Shown here piece after piece: positions 1 to 8,693 of a DNA stretch of 64,000 nt. The notes below the pieces were generated by a model that did no database searches, had not been told where the DNA came from, and saw nothing but the letters and a program-made list of their open reading frames with translations. The translations under genes and the position numbers were made by a program. The stretch is from positions 1 to 64,000 of the forward strand of contig CAUJHG010000026.1 of the NCBI GenBank assembly GCA_963204785.1, given 5' to 3'. The number at the start of each line of letters is the position of its first letter. Positions within the stretch are counted from its first letter, which is position 1. The stretch comes from Pseudomonadota bacterium. GTDB lineage: Bacteria > Pseudomonadota > Gammaproteobacteria > Burkholderiales > Burkholderiaceae_E.

Positions 1-991
1 GACGCCGATCGACTGGCTGCACACCTTCCCGGACGACATCGGCCTGGTCTGCCTGCCCAACGGCCACATCGGCGGCACCGGTTCCGGCATCGGCGCGCTC
101 TACTTCGGCATCAAGGCGATCGTCACCCGCGAGTTCGATCCGCTGCAGGTGCTGGAGATGATCCAGAACGAGGGCGTCAACAAGTTCTTCATGGTGCCGG
201 CCGCGCTGCAGTTCATCGTGCGCCAGCCGCGCGCCCGCGAGATCGACTACAGCCGCCTGCGCGTCATCTCCTACGGCGCCAGCCCGATCCCGGCGGCGCT
301 GCTGCGCGAGTGCCTGGACGTCTTCAAGTGCGGCTTCGTGCAGATGTACGGGCTCACCGAGACCACCGGCACGGTGGTTGCACTGCCGCCCGAGGACCAC
401 GACATCAGCGGCGCCTCGCCGCGCATGCGCGCCGCCGGCAAGGCGCTGCCCGGCTGCGAGATCGCGATCCTGGATGCCGAGGGCAAGCCGGTCCCCACGG
501 GCGAGATCGGCGAGATCGCGATCCGCGGTCCGTCGGTGATGAAGGGCTACTGGAACCTGCCCGACGCCACCGCGGCCGCGATGCCCGGCGACGGCTGGTT
601 CAAGTCGGGCGATGCCGGCTACATGGACGCCGACGGCTACCTCTACGTGCACGACCGGATGAAGGACATGATCATCACCGGCGCCGAGAACGTGTACCCG
701 GCCGAGGTGGAGAACGCGATCTACGGCCACCCGGCAGTGGCCGAGGTGGCGGTGATCGGCATCCCGTCCGACAAGTGGGGCGAGGAGGTCAAGGCGATCG
801 TCGCGCCCAGGCCGGGCCAGCAGGTGAGCGAGGCCGAGATCATCGCCTGGGCGCGCGAGCGCATCGCGGCCTTCAAGGCGCCCAGGAGCGTGGAGTTCAT
901 CGAGGCGCTGCCGCGCAACGCCTCCGGCAAGATCCTGCGGCGCACCCTGCGCGAACCCTTCTGGGCCGGCAGGGATCGACGGGTGAACTGA
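1..991 (+). CDS. Acyl-CoA ligase (AMP-forming), C-terminal part, 5'-truncated by window edge
   Basis: This is the last 329 residues of an adenylate-forming CoA ligase. The reading frame is open from base 2, so the N-terminal part lies outside the window. Visible motifs are YGLTETTG (A5 region), GDGWFKSGDAGYMDADGY and then DRMKDMIITGAENVYPAEVE (hinge and A8 loop), and NASGKILRRTLR near the C-terminus, whose lysine is the conserved A10 catalytic lysine. The family activates carboxylic acids to acyl-CoA via acyl-AMP. The spacing and the ITGAENVYP motif fit the fatty-acyl or long-chain acyl-CoA ligase group, but the substrate cannot be read from this fragment. The gene converges on the thioesterase gene that follows, with a strong hairpin between them. 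Confidence 0.9.
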   Translation, partial: TPIDWLHTFPDDIGLVCLPNGHIGGTGSGIGALYFGIKAIVTREFDPLQVLEMIQNEGVNKFFMVPAALQFIVRQPRAREIDYSRLRVISYGASPIPAALLRECLDVFKCGFVQMYGLTETTGTVVALPPEDHDISGASPRMRAAGKALPGCEIAILDAEGKPVPTGEIGEIAIRGPSVMKGYWNLPDATAAAMPGDGWFKSGDAGYMDADGYLYVHDRMKDMIITGAENVYPAEVENAIYGHPAVAEVAVIGIPSDKWGEEVKAIVAPRPGQQVSEAEIIAWARERIAAFKAPRSVEFIEALPRNASGKILRRTLREPFWAGRDRRVN

Positions 992-1005
992 GAAGAGAGA
1001 AGGCT

Positions 1006-1032
1006 CCCGCATCGGCGTCGCGCCGATGCGGG
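1006..1032. terminator. Strong hairpin between convergent genes, likely bidirectional terminator
   Basis: A perfect 12-bp stem, CCCGCATCGGCG paired with CGCCGATGCGGG around a TCG loop, lies between the stop codons of two convergent genes. No T-tract follows on either strand, so it is not a textbook intrinsic terminator. In a GC-rich genome such a hairpin may still stop transcription or protect 3' ends. Confidence 0.5.
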
Positions 1033-1054
1033 GCAGGCGCGGATCGCGCGCGGA

Positions 1055-1558
1055 TCAGGTGGCCGGCGAGCTGCGCTGCAACGGGCGCGCGGAGATCACG
1101 TGACCGATCTGCCAGGGCCTGGGCAGCCCGCGATGGGCCTCACGGATCGCCTCCAGACGTTGCAGCAGATCGGCAGGCATCGGCGTCGTGCGTCGCGTCG
1201 ACATGTCGACGTAGGCGCCCAGCGACTCGTAGGTGGCGGCCAGCCAGCCCTCGGTGCCGTGGAACATCTCGCAGTAGAAGTGGATCCGCTTGTGGTCGAA
1301 GTCGAGCAGGCGTGACATGAAGCGCAGCGGGGCGCCCTCGTCGAGTTCCCGCACGAAGCTCAGGTGCGACTCGAGCGCGAAGGTCGAGCAGCAGGTGCGC
1401 GCGCGGAACTCGGGCGTCAGGCCGAGCCAGGCGAAGAAGGATTCGGCGGCCTGGTCGAAGACCACGTGGTAGAAGCCAACGTTCATGTGGCCGTTGGAGT
1501 CGATCCATTCGGGCTTCACGACGAAGCCTTCCGTGGCGAAAGGGGTCTCGATGCTCAT
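1055..1558 (-). CDS. Hotdog-fold acyl-CoA thioesterase (4-hydroxybenzoyl-CoA thioesterase/YbgC-like)
   Basis: This 167-residue protein has the length and N-terminal signature of a single-domain hotdog thioesterase: DSNGHMNVGFYHVVFDQAAE at about residues 20-39, matching the D-x-N-x-H-(V/M)-N-x-x-x-Y active-site helix of the 4-hydroxybenzoyl-CoA thioesterase group. The aspartate/asparagine and histidine of this motif polarise the thioester for hydrolysis. It lies 57 bases after the acyl-CoA ligase at 1616-3190 on the same strand, so the pair could activate and release the same acyl group or recycle CoA. Related proteins include thioesterases of carnitine and betaine catabolism. The substrate is unknown. 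Cytoplasmic; no signal peptide. Confidence 0.8.
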   Translation of the reverse strand: MSIETPFATEGFVVKPEWIDSNGHMNVGFYHVVFDQAAESFFAWLGLTPEFRARTCCSTFALESHLSFVRELDEGAPLRFMSRLLDFDHKRIHFYCEMFHGTEGWLAATYESLGAYVDMSTRRTTPMPADLLQRLEAIREAHRGLPRPWQIGHVISARPLQRSSPAT

Positions 1559-1615
1559 GGGGCTGGGATCCGGGCGCGCAGCGCCCTGCGGCGCCGCGGC
1601 TGCTCCTTCTGTCGT

Positions 1616-3190
1616 TCAGGTCCTGGGGGCGTCCTTCAGCATGTGCTCGAAGCGGGTGCGCAGTTCGCGCTTGAGCAGCTTGCCGCTGGGGTTCTTGGGC
1701 AGCGAGTCGGTCAGCACCACCGCCTTGGGCACCTTGAAGTGCGCCATGTGCTCCTTGCAGAAGGCGATCACCTCGTTCTCGGTGAGCGTGTGCCCGTCCT
1801 TGGGGACGATCACCGCGGTCACCGCCTCGATCCAGTACGGATGGGGCAGGCCGATCACCGCCACCTCGGAGATGCCCGGCATCCGGTACAGCGCCTCTTC
1901 GACCTCGCGGCTGGCGACGTTCTCGCCGCCGGTCTTGATCATGTCCTTCTTGCGGTCGACGACGGTGACGTAGCCGTCCGCGTCCAGGGTGCCGAGGTCG
2001 CCGCTGTGGAACCAGTCGCCCTCGAAGGCGGTCGCGGTGCGCTCCTCGTCCTTGAAGTAGCCCAGCAGCAGTTGGGGCGACCGGTGGACGATCTCGCCGA
2101 TCTCGCCCGGCTTCACGTCGTTCATCCGGTCGTCGACCACGCGGGTCTCGACGTTGATCGCCGCGCGCCCGGCCGAGCCGGCCCTGGGCATCTGTTCGTG
2201 CGGATACAGGACCGTGGCCACCGGGGCGATCTCGGTCTGGCCGTAGAAGTTCCACAGCCGGATCTGCGGGATGCGGGCGGCGACCTCCCGCAGCACTTCG
2301 ACCGGCATGATCGAGGCGCCGTAGTAGCCCTTGGCCAGCGAGGAGAGGTCGGTGGATTCGAACTGCGGCGAGCGCATCAGCGCGATCCAGATCGACGGCG
2401 GCGCGAAGAAGGAGCTCACCCGGTGCTTCGCGATCAGCCCCAGGAGGTTCTCGGGCACCGGCTTGCCGGTGATGACGTTGGTGGCGCCGACGTAGATGCC
2501 AGGGCCGAGGAAGACGTCCAACTGCGCGCAGTGGTACAGCGGCAGCGCGTGCAGGATCAGGTCGCCTGCGCTGATCTCGCCCTCGACCAGGCAGCTCACG
2601 TACTCCCAGAGCACCGCCTCGTGCGTGAGCATCGCACCCTTGGGAAGCGACTCGGTGCCGCTGGTGTAGATGATCTGCAGCAGCGAGCGCGCGTCGACCT
2701 CGACCTCGGGCTCCGAGGCGTCCGGCGAGAGCAGGGCCTCGAAGTGCTCCATTCCGGGCGGCGGCGTCGCCGGGTCCTCGCCGGGCAGCCAGACCAGGCG
2801 CTGCACCTCGGTGTCGAGCGCCGCGGCCGCGCGGCCGAGCTCGACCATGTCGGGGCCTGTCCACAGCAGCTTCGCCCCGCTGTGGCGCAGGATGTAGGCG
2901 ACCTCCTCGGCGTTGAGCATGAAGTTGATCGGCACCAGCACCGCGCCGATCCGGGCGAGCGCGAAGCGCACCGCAGCGAAGCCGTGCGAGTTGCGCGAGA
3001 GGATCGCGACGCGGTCGCCCGCCGCCACGCCGCTGGCCAGCATGCCGTTGGCGAGCCGGTTGCAGATCGCGTCGAACTCGGCGTAGCTCCAGGACAGCTC
3101 GCCGCAGACGATTGCCGTCTTGCGCGGATTGCGCGCGGCGCTGCGACGCAGCAGGTCGCCGAGCGTCTGGCGTCGGATCTTCGGATTCAC
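1616..3190 (-). CDS. Fatty-acyl-CoA ligase (AMP-forming)
   Basis: A complete adenylate-forming ligase of 524 residues. It shows the A3 loop YTSGTESLPKG (about 175-185), YGQTE (about 316), the SGDLGTLDADGY segment (about 397), DRKKDMIKTGGENV (about 412) and the A10 lysine in NPSGKLLKRE (about 504). It should convert a carboxylic acid, ATP and CoA to acyl-CoA. A GTG start at 3190 was chosen because AGGAGA lies 6 bases upstream; the frame stays open for another 18 codons to an ATG at 3244 with no comparable ribosome site. Note that the A3 loop has GTESLPKG where most members have GTTGxPKG. It is followed by the thioesterase and preceded, after a 167-base gap, by the SnoaL-like gene. Substrate unknown; the domain order is typical of medium- and long-chain enzymes. 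Confidence 0.88.
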   Translation of the reverse strand: MNPKIRRQTLGDLLRRSAARNPRKTAIVCGELSWSYAEFDAICNRLANGMLASGVAAGDRVAILSRNSHGFAAVRFALARIGAVLVPINFMLNAEEVAYILRHSGAKLLWTGPDMVELGRAAAALDTEVQRLVWLPGEDPATPPPGMEHFEALLSPDASEPEVEVDARSLLQIIYTSGTESLPKGAMLTHEAVLWEYVSCLVEGEISAGDLILHALPLYHCAQLDVFLGPGIYVGATNVITGKPVPENLLGLIAKHRVSSFFAPPSIWIALMRSPQFESTDLSSLAKGYYGASIMPVEVLREVAARIPQIRLWNFYGQTEIAPVATVLYPHEQMPRAGSAGRAAINVETRVVDDRMNDVKPGEIGEIVHRSPQLLLGYFKDEERTATAFEGDWFHSGDLGTLDADGYVTVVDRKKDMIKTGGENVASREVEEALYRMPGISEVAVIGLPHPYWIEAVTAVIVPKDGHTLTENEVIAFCKEHMAHFKVPKAVVLTDSLPKNPSGKLLKRELRTRFEHMLKDAPRT

Positions 3191-3357
3191 GGATGTCTCC
3201 TGCAGGATGCGTTCTCGTCGCCGGCCGGTTCCGGTGACGGGCATTGTACGGCGGGAGGCTGGCGCGCTCGACAGGTCGGGCCCTCTGTCGGTACGGTTCA
3301 GGACCAGCCGTCGCGCACCTGGCAGCGGGGTGCCGACGCGCAGGTGGGCGAGTCCGC

Positions 3358-3879
3358 TCAGCCTGCGCCTGCGGCGGATTCGCGTCGCGTGCCCTTCGCC
3401 CGCCCCAGGTATTCCACTGCAGCCGGGCTCGCGTGCAGCCAGCCGGCCCAGCGCCCGGCCACTTTCGCGATCTTCTCCGGCGCGACGCCGAGCTGCACCA
3501 TGGCAACGCAGCCGTTGACCGACTCCCAGTACTCGGCGATGAGCCCGTCGCGCAGCCGGTAGCGGCTCATCCCGTCGATCAGCACCTTGCGGCCAGCGAA
3601 GTCAGGGATGGTGGAACTGAAGCTCGACAGCGACCAGGCGTAGCCCATGTCACCGCGGCACACCGGGTCGAACATCTCCCAGCGGTAATCGGGCCCGGCG
3701 TCGCGATGGAAGAGCTCCTGCATCATGTGGGCGATCTCGGCGCGCCCGGTGTGCGGTCCGTAGATGTAGTCGTGGTAGATCGCGTCCTCGGTGAAGCAGG
3801 CGGCGAAGGCTTCGCCGTCGCCGGCCTCGGCTGCGCGGGTGAAACGCTCGAGCAGTGCTTCGAAATCCTGTTGTTCCAT
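3358..3879 (-). CDS. SnoaL/NTF2-like fold protein
   Basis: A 173-residue protein with the features of the SnoaL-like branch of the NTF2 fold: an N-terminal helix (EALLERFTRAAEAGDGEAF), then FTEDAIYHDYIYGPHTGRAEI, where a cone-shaped pocket forms, and a beta-rich second half ending in RYRLRDGLIAEYWESVN. Members act as small isomerases, cyclases or hydrolases or only bind ligands, so no reaction is assigned. The ATG at 3879 is preceded by GGGAGG four bases upstream; another ATG four codons earlier sits inside that ribosome site. It lies 77 bases after the aminotransferase gene on the same strand and is probably cotranscribed with it. The C-terminal 40 residues (KIAKVAGRWAGWLHASPAA onward) look like an extra helix. 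Confidence 0.72.
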   Translation of the reverse strand: MEQQDFEALLERFTRAAEAGDGEAFAACFTEDAIYHDYIYGPHTGRAEIAHMMQELFHRDAGPDYRWEMFDPVCRGDMGYAWSLSSFSSTIPDFAGRKVLIDGMSRYRLRDGLIAEYWESVNGCVAMVQLGVAPEKIAKVAGRWAGWLHASPAAVEYLGRAKGTRRESAAGAG

Positions 3880-3956
3880 GCGGCCTCCCATGCGAGCCAG
3901 TGAACGGTGAATCGGGCGAGATCCTGATCGACCGGGCGTCTGCGGCGCGCCGCGGC

Positions 3957-5219
3957 TCACCCCAGGCGCGCCGCCACGGCTGCGAAGGCCAGGTCGGTCG
4001 CCTCGAGCGCGCGGTCGATGTCCTGCGGGCGGTGCGCCACACTCAGGAACATGTTGTGCCGGTGGTGCAGGTAGACCCCGTGGCGCAGTGCCTCGGCGCA
4101 GAACGCGGCGCCCAGTTCGGCCTGCGGGTCGTCGTCGAACAGCAGCATCGGCATCTGCGCCGGGCCTGTCTGGCGGATTCCGATTCCGTGCGCGCGCGCC
4201 TGCCGCGCGAGACCTTCGCGCAGCCGCGTGCCGGCCTCGCGCATCCGGCCGACCCCGTCGACCGCTTCGAGCTTGCGCAGCGTGGCCAGCCCGGCCGCCA
4301 TCGCAACCGCACCGCACCAGAACGAACCGGTCGCGTAGACCGATGCGGCGGCCTCGCGCAGGCGCTCCGTGCCGGTCACCGCAGCCAGCGCGTGCCCGTT
4401 GGCGATCGCCTTGCTCCAGGCGGCAAGGTCGGGGCGCACGTCCAGCGCCTCCCAGCTGCCGGCCAGGTCCAGGCGCGCCCCGGTGCGCACCTCGTCCAGG
4501 ATCAGCGCTGCGCCGGTGCGGTCGCACAGCCGTCGCACCGACTGCGCGAACCCGGCGCGTGCGAGGTCCTGGTCCGCTCCGTAGTCGTGCCGGAACGGAG
4601 CGACCAGCACCGCGGCGAGATCGTCGCCTGCCAGCGCCGCAGCCTCCTCGAGGCTGGCGACGTCGTTGTAGTCGAAGTGCAGCAGGTGCGTGCGGTCCTC
4701 CGCGGTGACGCCCATCAGCGACGGCGTGCACCAGGGCGCGGCGCCGTGGTAGGCGCCGCGCGCCACCAGCACCTTGCGCCGGCGCGTGGCCGCACGCGCG
4801 ATGGTCACGCACAGGGTCGTTGCGTCGGTTCCGTTCTTGGCGAAGATCGTCCAGTCGGCGTGCGCGACCATCCGCGTCAGCAACTCGGCCAGATCCACCA
4901 GCACCGGGGCCGGGCCGTTCATCAGGTCACCGGCCTGCCGCTGGGCCTGTGCGGCCGACTCGACCTCGGGGTCGTGGTGCCCGAGCACGATCGGCCCCCA
5001 GCTGCACATGAAGTCCAGGTACTCGCGTCCGTCGGCGTCCCACAGCCGGCAGCCCTCGGCGCGCGTGAAGAACTGCGGGTAGCCGGGTGGCAGCCCTGCG
5101 GCACGCATGTGCCCCCAGAGGCCGCCAGGAATCACGCGTGCGGCACGCTCGCGCAGCGCGGTGTCCAGCGGACCCGGGCGCATGCCGCGCGCCTGGCCTG
5201 GCGTTTCGGGAGCGTTCAT
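3957..5219 (-). CDS. Class III (PLP-dependent) aminotransferase
   Basis: This 420-residue protein belongs to the class III aminotransferases, nearest in style to glutamate-1-semialdehyde 2,1-aminomutase and related transaminases. It has the N-terminal VIPGGLWGHMR segment, the cofactor phosphate contact region KNGTDATT (about 128-135), the pyridine-binding aspartate in ILDEVRTG (Asp242) and the Schiff-base lysine in AAWSKAIANG (Lys270). The ATG at 5219 was chosen because AAGGAGA lies 9 bases upstream; the open frame runs a further 86 low-complexity codons without support. It moves an amino group between an amino acid or amine and a 2-keto acid or aldehyde. This suits the keto-acid theme of the neighbouring operons. 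Haem biosynthesis is unlikely because the context is catabolic. Substrate unknown. Confidence 0.82.
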   Translation of the reverse strand: MNAPETPGQARGMRPGPLDTALRERAARVIPGGLWGHMRAAGLPPGYPQFFTRAEGCRLWDADGREYLDFMCSWGPIVLGHHDPEVESAAQAQRQAGDLMNGPAPVLVDLAELLTRMVAHADWTIFAKNGTDATTLCVTIARAATRRRKVLVARGAYHGAAPWCTPSLMGVTAEDRTHLLHFDYNDVASLEEAAALAGDDLAAVLVAPFRHDYGADQDLARAGFAQSVRRLCDRTGAALILDEVRTGARLDLAGSWEALDVRPDLAAWSKAIANGHALAAVTGTERLREAAASVYATGSFWCGAVAMAAGLATLRKLEAVDGVGRMREAGTRLREGLARQARAHGIGIRQTGPAQMPMLLFDDDPQAELGAAFCAEALRHGVYLHHRHNMFLSVAHRPQDIDRALEATDLAFAAVAARLG

Positions 5220-5381
5220 GTCCGAGGTCTCCTTGCCTTTCGAGCAGGCCGCGCGCTGGTGGTGCACGAGCCTCGTCCGGGAATCCGTGCGCCCGAAGGG
5301 CGCCCGACCACGAGTCAGTGAGTCTACGGGCGCCCGCAGGGCCGGGGAAGCTCGCCGCGGCTCGGGATTTACCCCGGGCGT

Positions 5382-5419
5382 GGAATCCCGATGCGCGCTT
5401 TCCCTGAAGCCGGGATTCC
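5382..5419. repeat. 9-bp inverted repeat with 20-base loop in divergent promoter region
   Basis: GGAATCCCG (5382-5390) and its exact complement CGGGATTCC (5411-5419) flank 20 bases. It lies about 160-225 bases from each flanking start codon. It may be a two-site operator with half-sites near two helical turns apart, or a leader hairpin. No function is assigned. Confidence 0.4.
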
Positions 5420-5495
5420 GGATCCCGCAAGCCTGGCGAGCGCGTGCGCCGCAGTCGCAGCGCAGCCCGGCGCGCACTCGCCGCAGGCTGGGCGA

Positions 5496-5515
5496 AATGT
5501 ATGACGATTGACATT
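5496..5515. promoter_or_regulatory. Predicted Crp/Fnr-family operator (TGT-N10-ACA dyad)
   Basis: AATGTATGACGATTGACATT has symmetric ends (AATGT...ACATT) and the TGT-N10-ACA spacing of Crp/Fnr-family sites. It matches 15 of the first 20 positions of the site at 19749-19769, which lies directly upstream of a Crp/Fnr-type regulator gene. It sits 92 bases before the SDR start, a usual place for an activator or repressor. Binding by that regulator is inferred. Confidence 0.5.
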
Positions 5516-5607
5516 CTCGGCACGAACTGTCCGCTTATGGTTTCCCCAACGGCGACAGGGCCATCGGCCTGACTGCCGGTGCTTCCTAGCCGAACGAAGG
5601 GGAATCG

Positions 5608-6390
5608 ATGAGACTGTCCGCTGAAGGCCGCAACGTTCTGATCACCGGTGGCAGCCAGGGGCTGGGCCTGGCCACCGCGTTGGCCTATGCGAAGGCCGGG
5701 GCGAACGTCGCAATCCTCGCGCGCCGCCCCGGGCAGCTCGAGCAGGCGCGTGCGCAGATCGCTGCGGTCTCCTCGGGCAAGGTGGCTGCGCTGTCCTGCG
5801 ACGTGAGCTCGGCCGCCGAACTGCAGCGTGCGCACGCAGGCGTCGTGCAGGCGATCGGCGAGGTCGACGTGCTGGTGAACAACGCAGGGAAGTCGCAGGC
5901 CGGACAGTTCGAAGGCATCAGCGACGAGGTCTGGCAGGCCGATCTCGACCTGAAGCTGTTCGCGTCGATCCGCCTGACCCGCCTGGTCTGGCCCGCGATG
6001 AAGGCGCGTCGCTGGGGGCGCGTGATCAACGTGCTCAACACCTTCGCGAAGGCGCCGGGGGCCGGCACTGCCCCCACCTCGGTGACGCGCGCCGCGGGCC
6101 TGGCGCTCACCAAGGTGCTGGGCACGGAGGGAGCGCCGCACAACATCCTGGTCAACGCGCTGCTCGTCGGGCTGATCGAGTCCGAGCAGACCGTGAAGTG
6201 GCACGCGACCATGGGCGCCGGCAAGCCCTACGACGAGTTCATCTCCGAGATGGGCAGGAGGGTCCCGATCGGCCGGATCGGGCGCGCGGAAGAGTTCGCG
6301 AACACCGCGCTCTTCCTCGGCACCGAGGGGGCGGGCTACCTGACCGGCACCGCGATCAACGTGGACGGCGGCAGCTGTCCCGTGGTGTGA
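5608..6390 (+). CDS. SDR-family protein with degenerate catalytic triad
   Basis: A 260-residue Rossmann protein of the short-chain dehydrogenase family. The nucleotide-binding loop TGGSQGLG (about 13-20), the CDVS turn (about 64-67) and NNAG (91-94) are intact, and the C-terminus ends in the usual YLTGTAINVDGGS. The catalytic part is unusual: where the family has Ser and then Y-x-x-x-K, this protein reads NVLNT (141-145) and T-S-V-T-R (157-161), so the tyrosine and lysine are replaced by Thr157 and Arg161. Either it uses altered chemistry or it is no longer a standard alcohol dehydrogenase. The start has AAGGGGA 6 bases upstream. It is the first gene of a four-gene plus-strand operon and has a Crp/Fnr-like site 92 bases upstream. 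Confidence 0.85.
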   Translation: MRLSAEGRNVLITGGSQGLGLATALAYAKAGANVAILARRPGQLEQARAQIAAVSSGKVAALSCDVSSAAELQRAHAGVVQAIGEVDVLVNNAGKSQAGQFEGISDEVWQADLDLKLFASIRLTRLVWPAMKARRWGRVINVLNTFAKAPGAGTAPTSVTRAAGLALTKVLGTEGAPHNILVNALLVGLIESEQTVKWHATMGAGKPYDEFISEMGRRVPIGRIGRAEEFANTALFLGTEGAGYLTGTAINVDGGSCPVV

Positions 6391-6407
6391 GCAGGAGGGT
6401 GATCCCG

Positions 6408-7238
6408 ATGACTGCGTCCCGGGAACCGGACGACGACGCACCGCTCGACGCGAACGAGGTGCGTGCGCTCGTCGACGCCCTGCTCGAGGCAAGGGCGACG
6501 CGCAGTCCATGCGCGCTGCCCTCTGACTTCGTCCGTCGCTGCTCATCGGAGCAGGCGCGGGAGATCGCCCGGCTGCACATCGCCGGGATCCTGGATCTGC
6601 ACCGCGGGCGCGTGCTCGGCGTCAAGCTCGGAGCCACCAATCGGGCGATGCTCGGGAAGCTCGGCCTGGAGCGGCCGTTCACGGGGCCGCTGTTCTCCGC
6701 CTTCACCCATGCCAGTCCGGCCTCGCTGCCGCGCGATTCCTTCCTGGTCTGCGTGATCGAGACGGAGGTGGCGGTGCGGCTTGGCAAGCCGCTCGACGGG
6801 CGCCCCGGCGCGCCTTCACGGCAGGCGGTGAGCGACGCGATCGACGCGCTGTTTCCGGTGATCGAGATCGCCGACAGCCGGTTTGCGGGCTTTCCTGCGC
6901 TGCCACCGGCGGCGATCACCGCCGACCTCGGCTTCGCTGCGGCGCTGGTCACCGGCGCCGACTGCCCGGACTGGCGCAGCCACGAGCTCGCCGCAATGAC
7001 GGTGGAGCTGACCGTGAACGGCACGGACGTGCGCCTGGGCAGCGGTGCCGCGGTGCTCGGGCATCCGCTGGACGCGCTCGCCGAGTACGTGGCCGAGGCC
7101 GGTGGCCGCGGCGAGATCGTTCCCGCCGGCGAGGTGATCAGCACCGGCACCTGGACCCAGCCGTACATGGCGCGCAAGGGGGATCATGTCGTTGCGGACT
7201 TCGGTCCGCTCGGTCGGGTCGAGCTCACGCTCCCCTGA
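6408..7238 (+). CDS. 2-keto-4-pentenoate hydratase / fumarylacetoacetate-hydrolase-fold protein
   Basis: A 276-residue protein of the MhpD/FAH superfamily. Conserved pieces include GVKLGATNRAMLGKLGLERP (substrate loop), the metal-binding pattern in VIETEVAVRLGKPL, FPVIEIADSRF, and the C-terminal core ISTGTWTQPYMARKGDHVVA with FGPLGRVEL. Members hydrate 2-hydroxypenta-2,4-dienoate-type enols, decarboxylate oxalocrotonate, or cleave or dehydrate 2-keto-3-deoxy sugar acids, with a divalent metal. The ATG at 6408 was selected because AGGAGG lies 9 bases upstream; it follows the SDR stop by 17 bases. No aromatic-ring cleavage genes are nearby. Next to IlvD and a hydroxyacid dehydrogenase, a role on 2-keto acids such as sugar-acid intermediates is as likely as meta-cleavage. 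Confidence 0.82.
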   Translation: MTASREPDDDAPLDANEVRALVDALLEARATRSPCALPSDFVRRCSSEQAREIARLHIAGILDLHRGRVLGVKLGATNRAMLGKLGLERPFTGPLFSAFTHASPASLPRDSFLVCVIETEVAVRLGKPLDGRPGAPSRQAVSDAIDALFPVIEIADSRFAGFPALPPAAITADLGFAAALVTGADCPDWRSHELAAMTVELTVNGTDVRLGSGAAVLGHPLDALAEYVAEAGGRGEIVPAGEVISTGTWTQPYMARKGDHVVADFGPLGRVELTLP

Positions 7239-7262
7239 AGAGAACCACAAGAGGGACACAAG

Positions 7263-8672
<1,410 letters not shown>

Positions 8673-8693
8673 TCGCACCGAGAGGAGAGCGTC

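Larger units (their letters stand above)
5220..5607. other. 388-base divergent intergenic region
   Basis: No gene is seen. The region separates the minus-strand aminotransferase group from the plus-strand SDR/hydratase/IlvD operon and must hold promoters for both. It contains a 9-bp inverted repeat (5382-5419) and a TGT-N10-ACA dyad (5496-5515). TTGACA at 5508-5513 could be a -35 element, but the nearest -10-like hexamer, TATGGT at 5536, is 22 bases away, too far for a standard sigma-70 promoter. Confidence 0.6.

Noticed and set aside
5508-5541. TTGACA ... TATGGT as a sigma-70 promoter for the SDR operon
   Set aside because: The spacer is 22 bases, outside the 16-19 range, and the TTGACA overlaps the proposed operator half-site.
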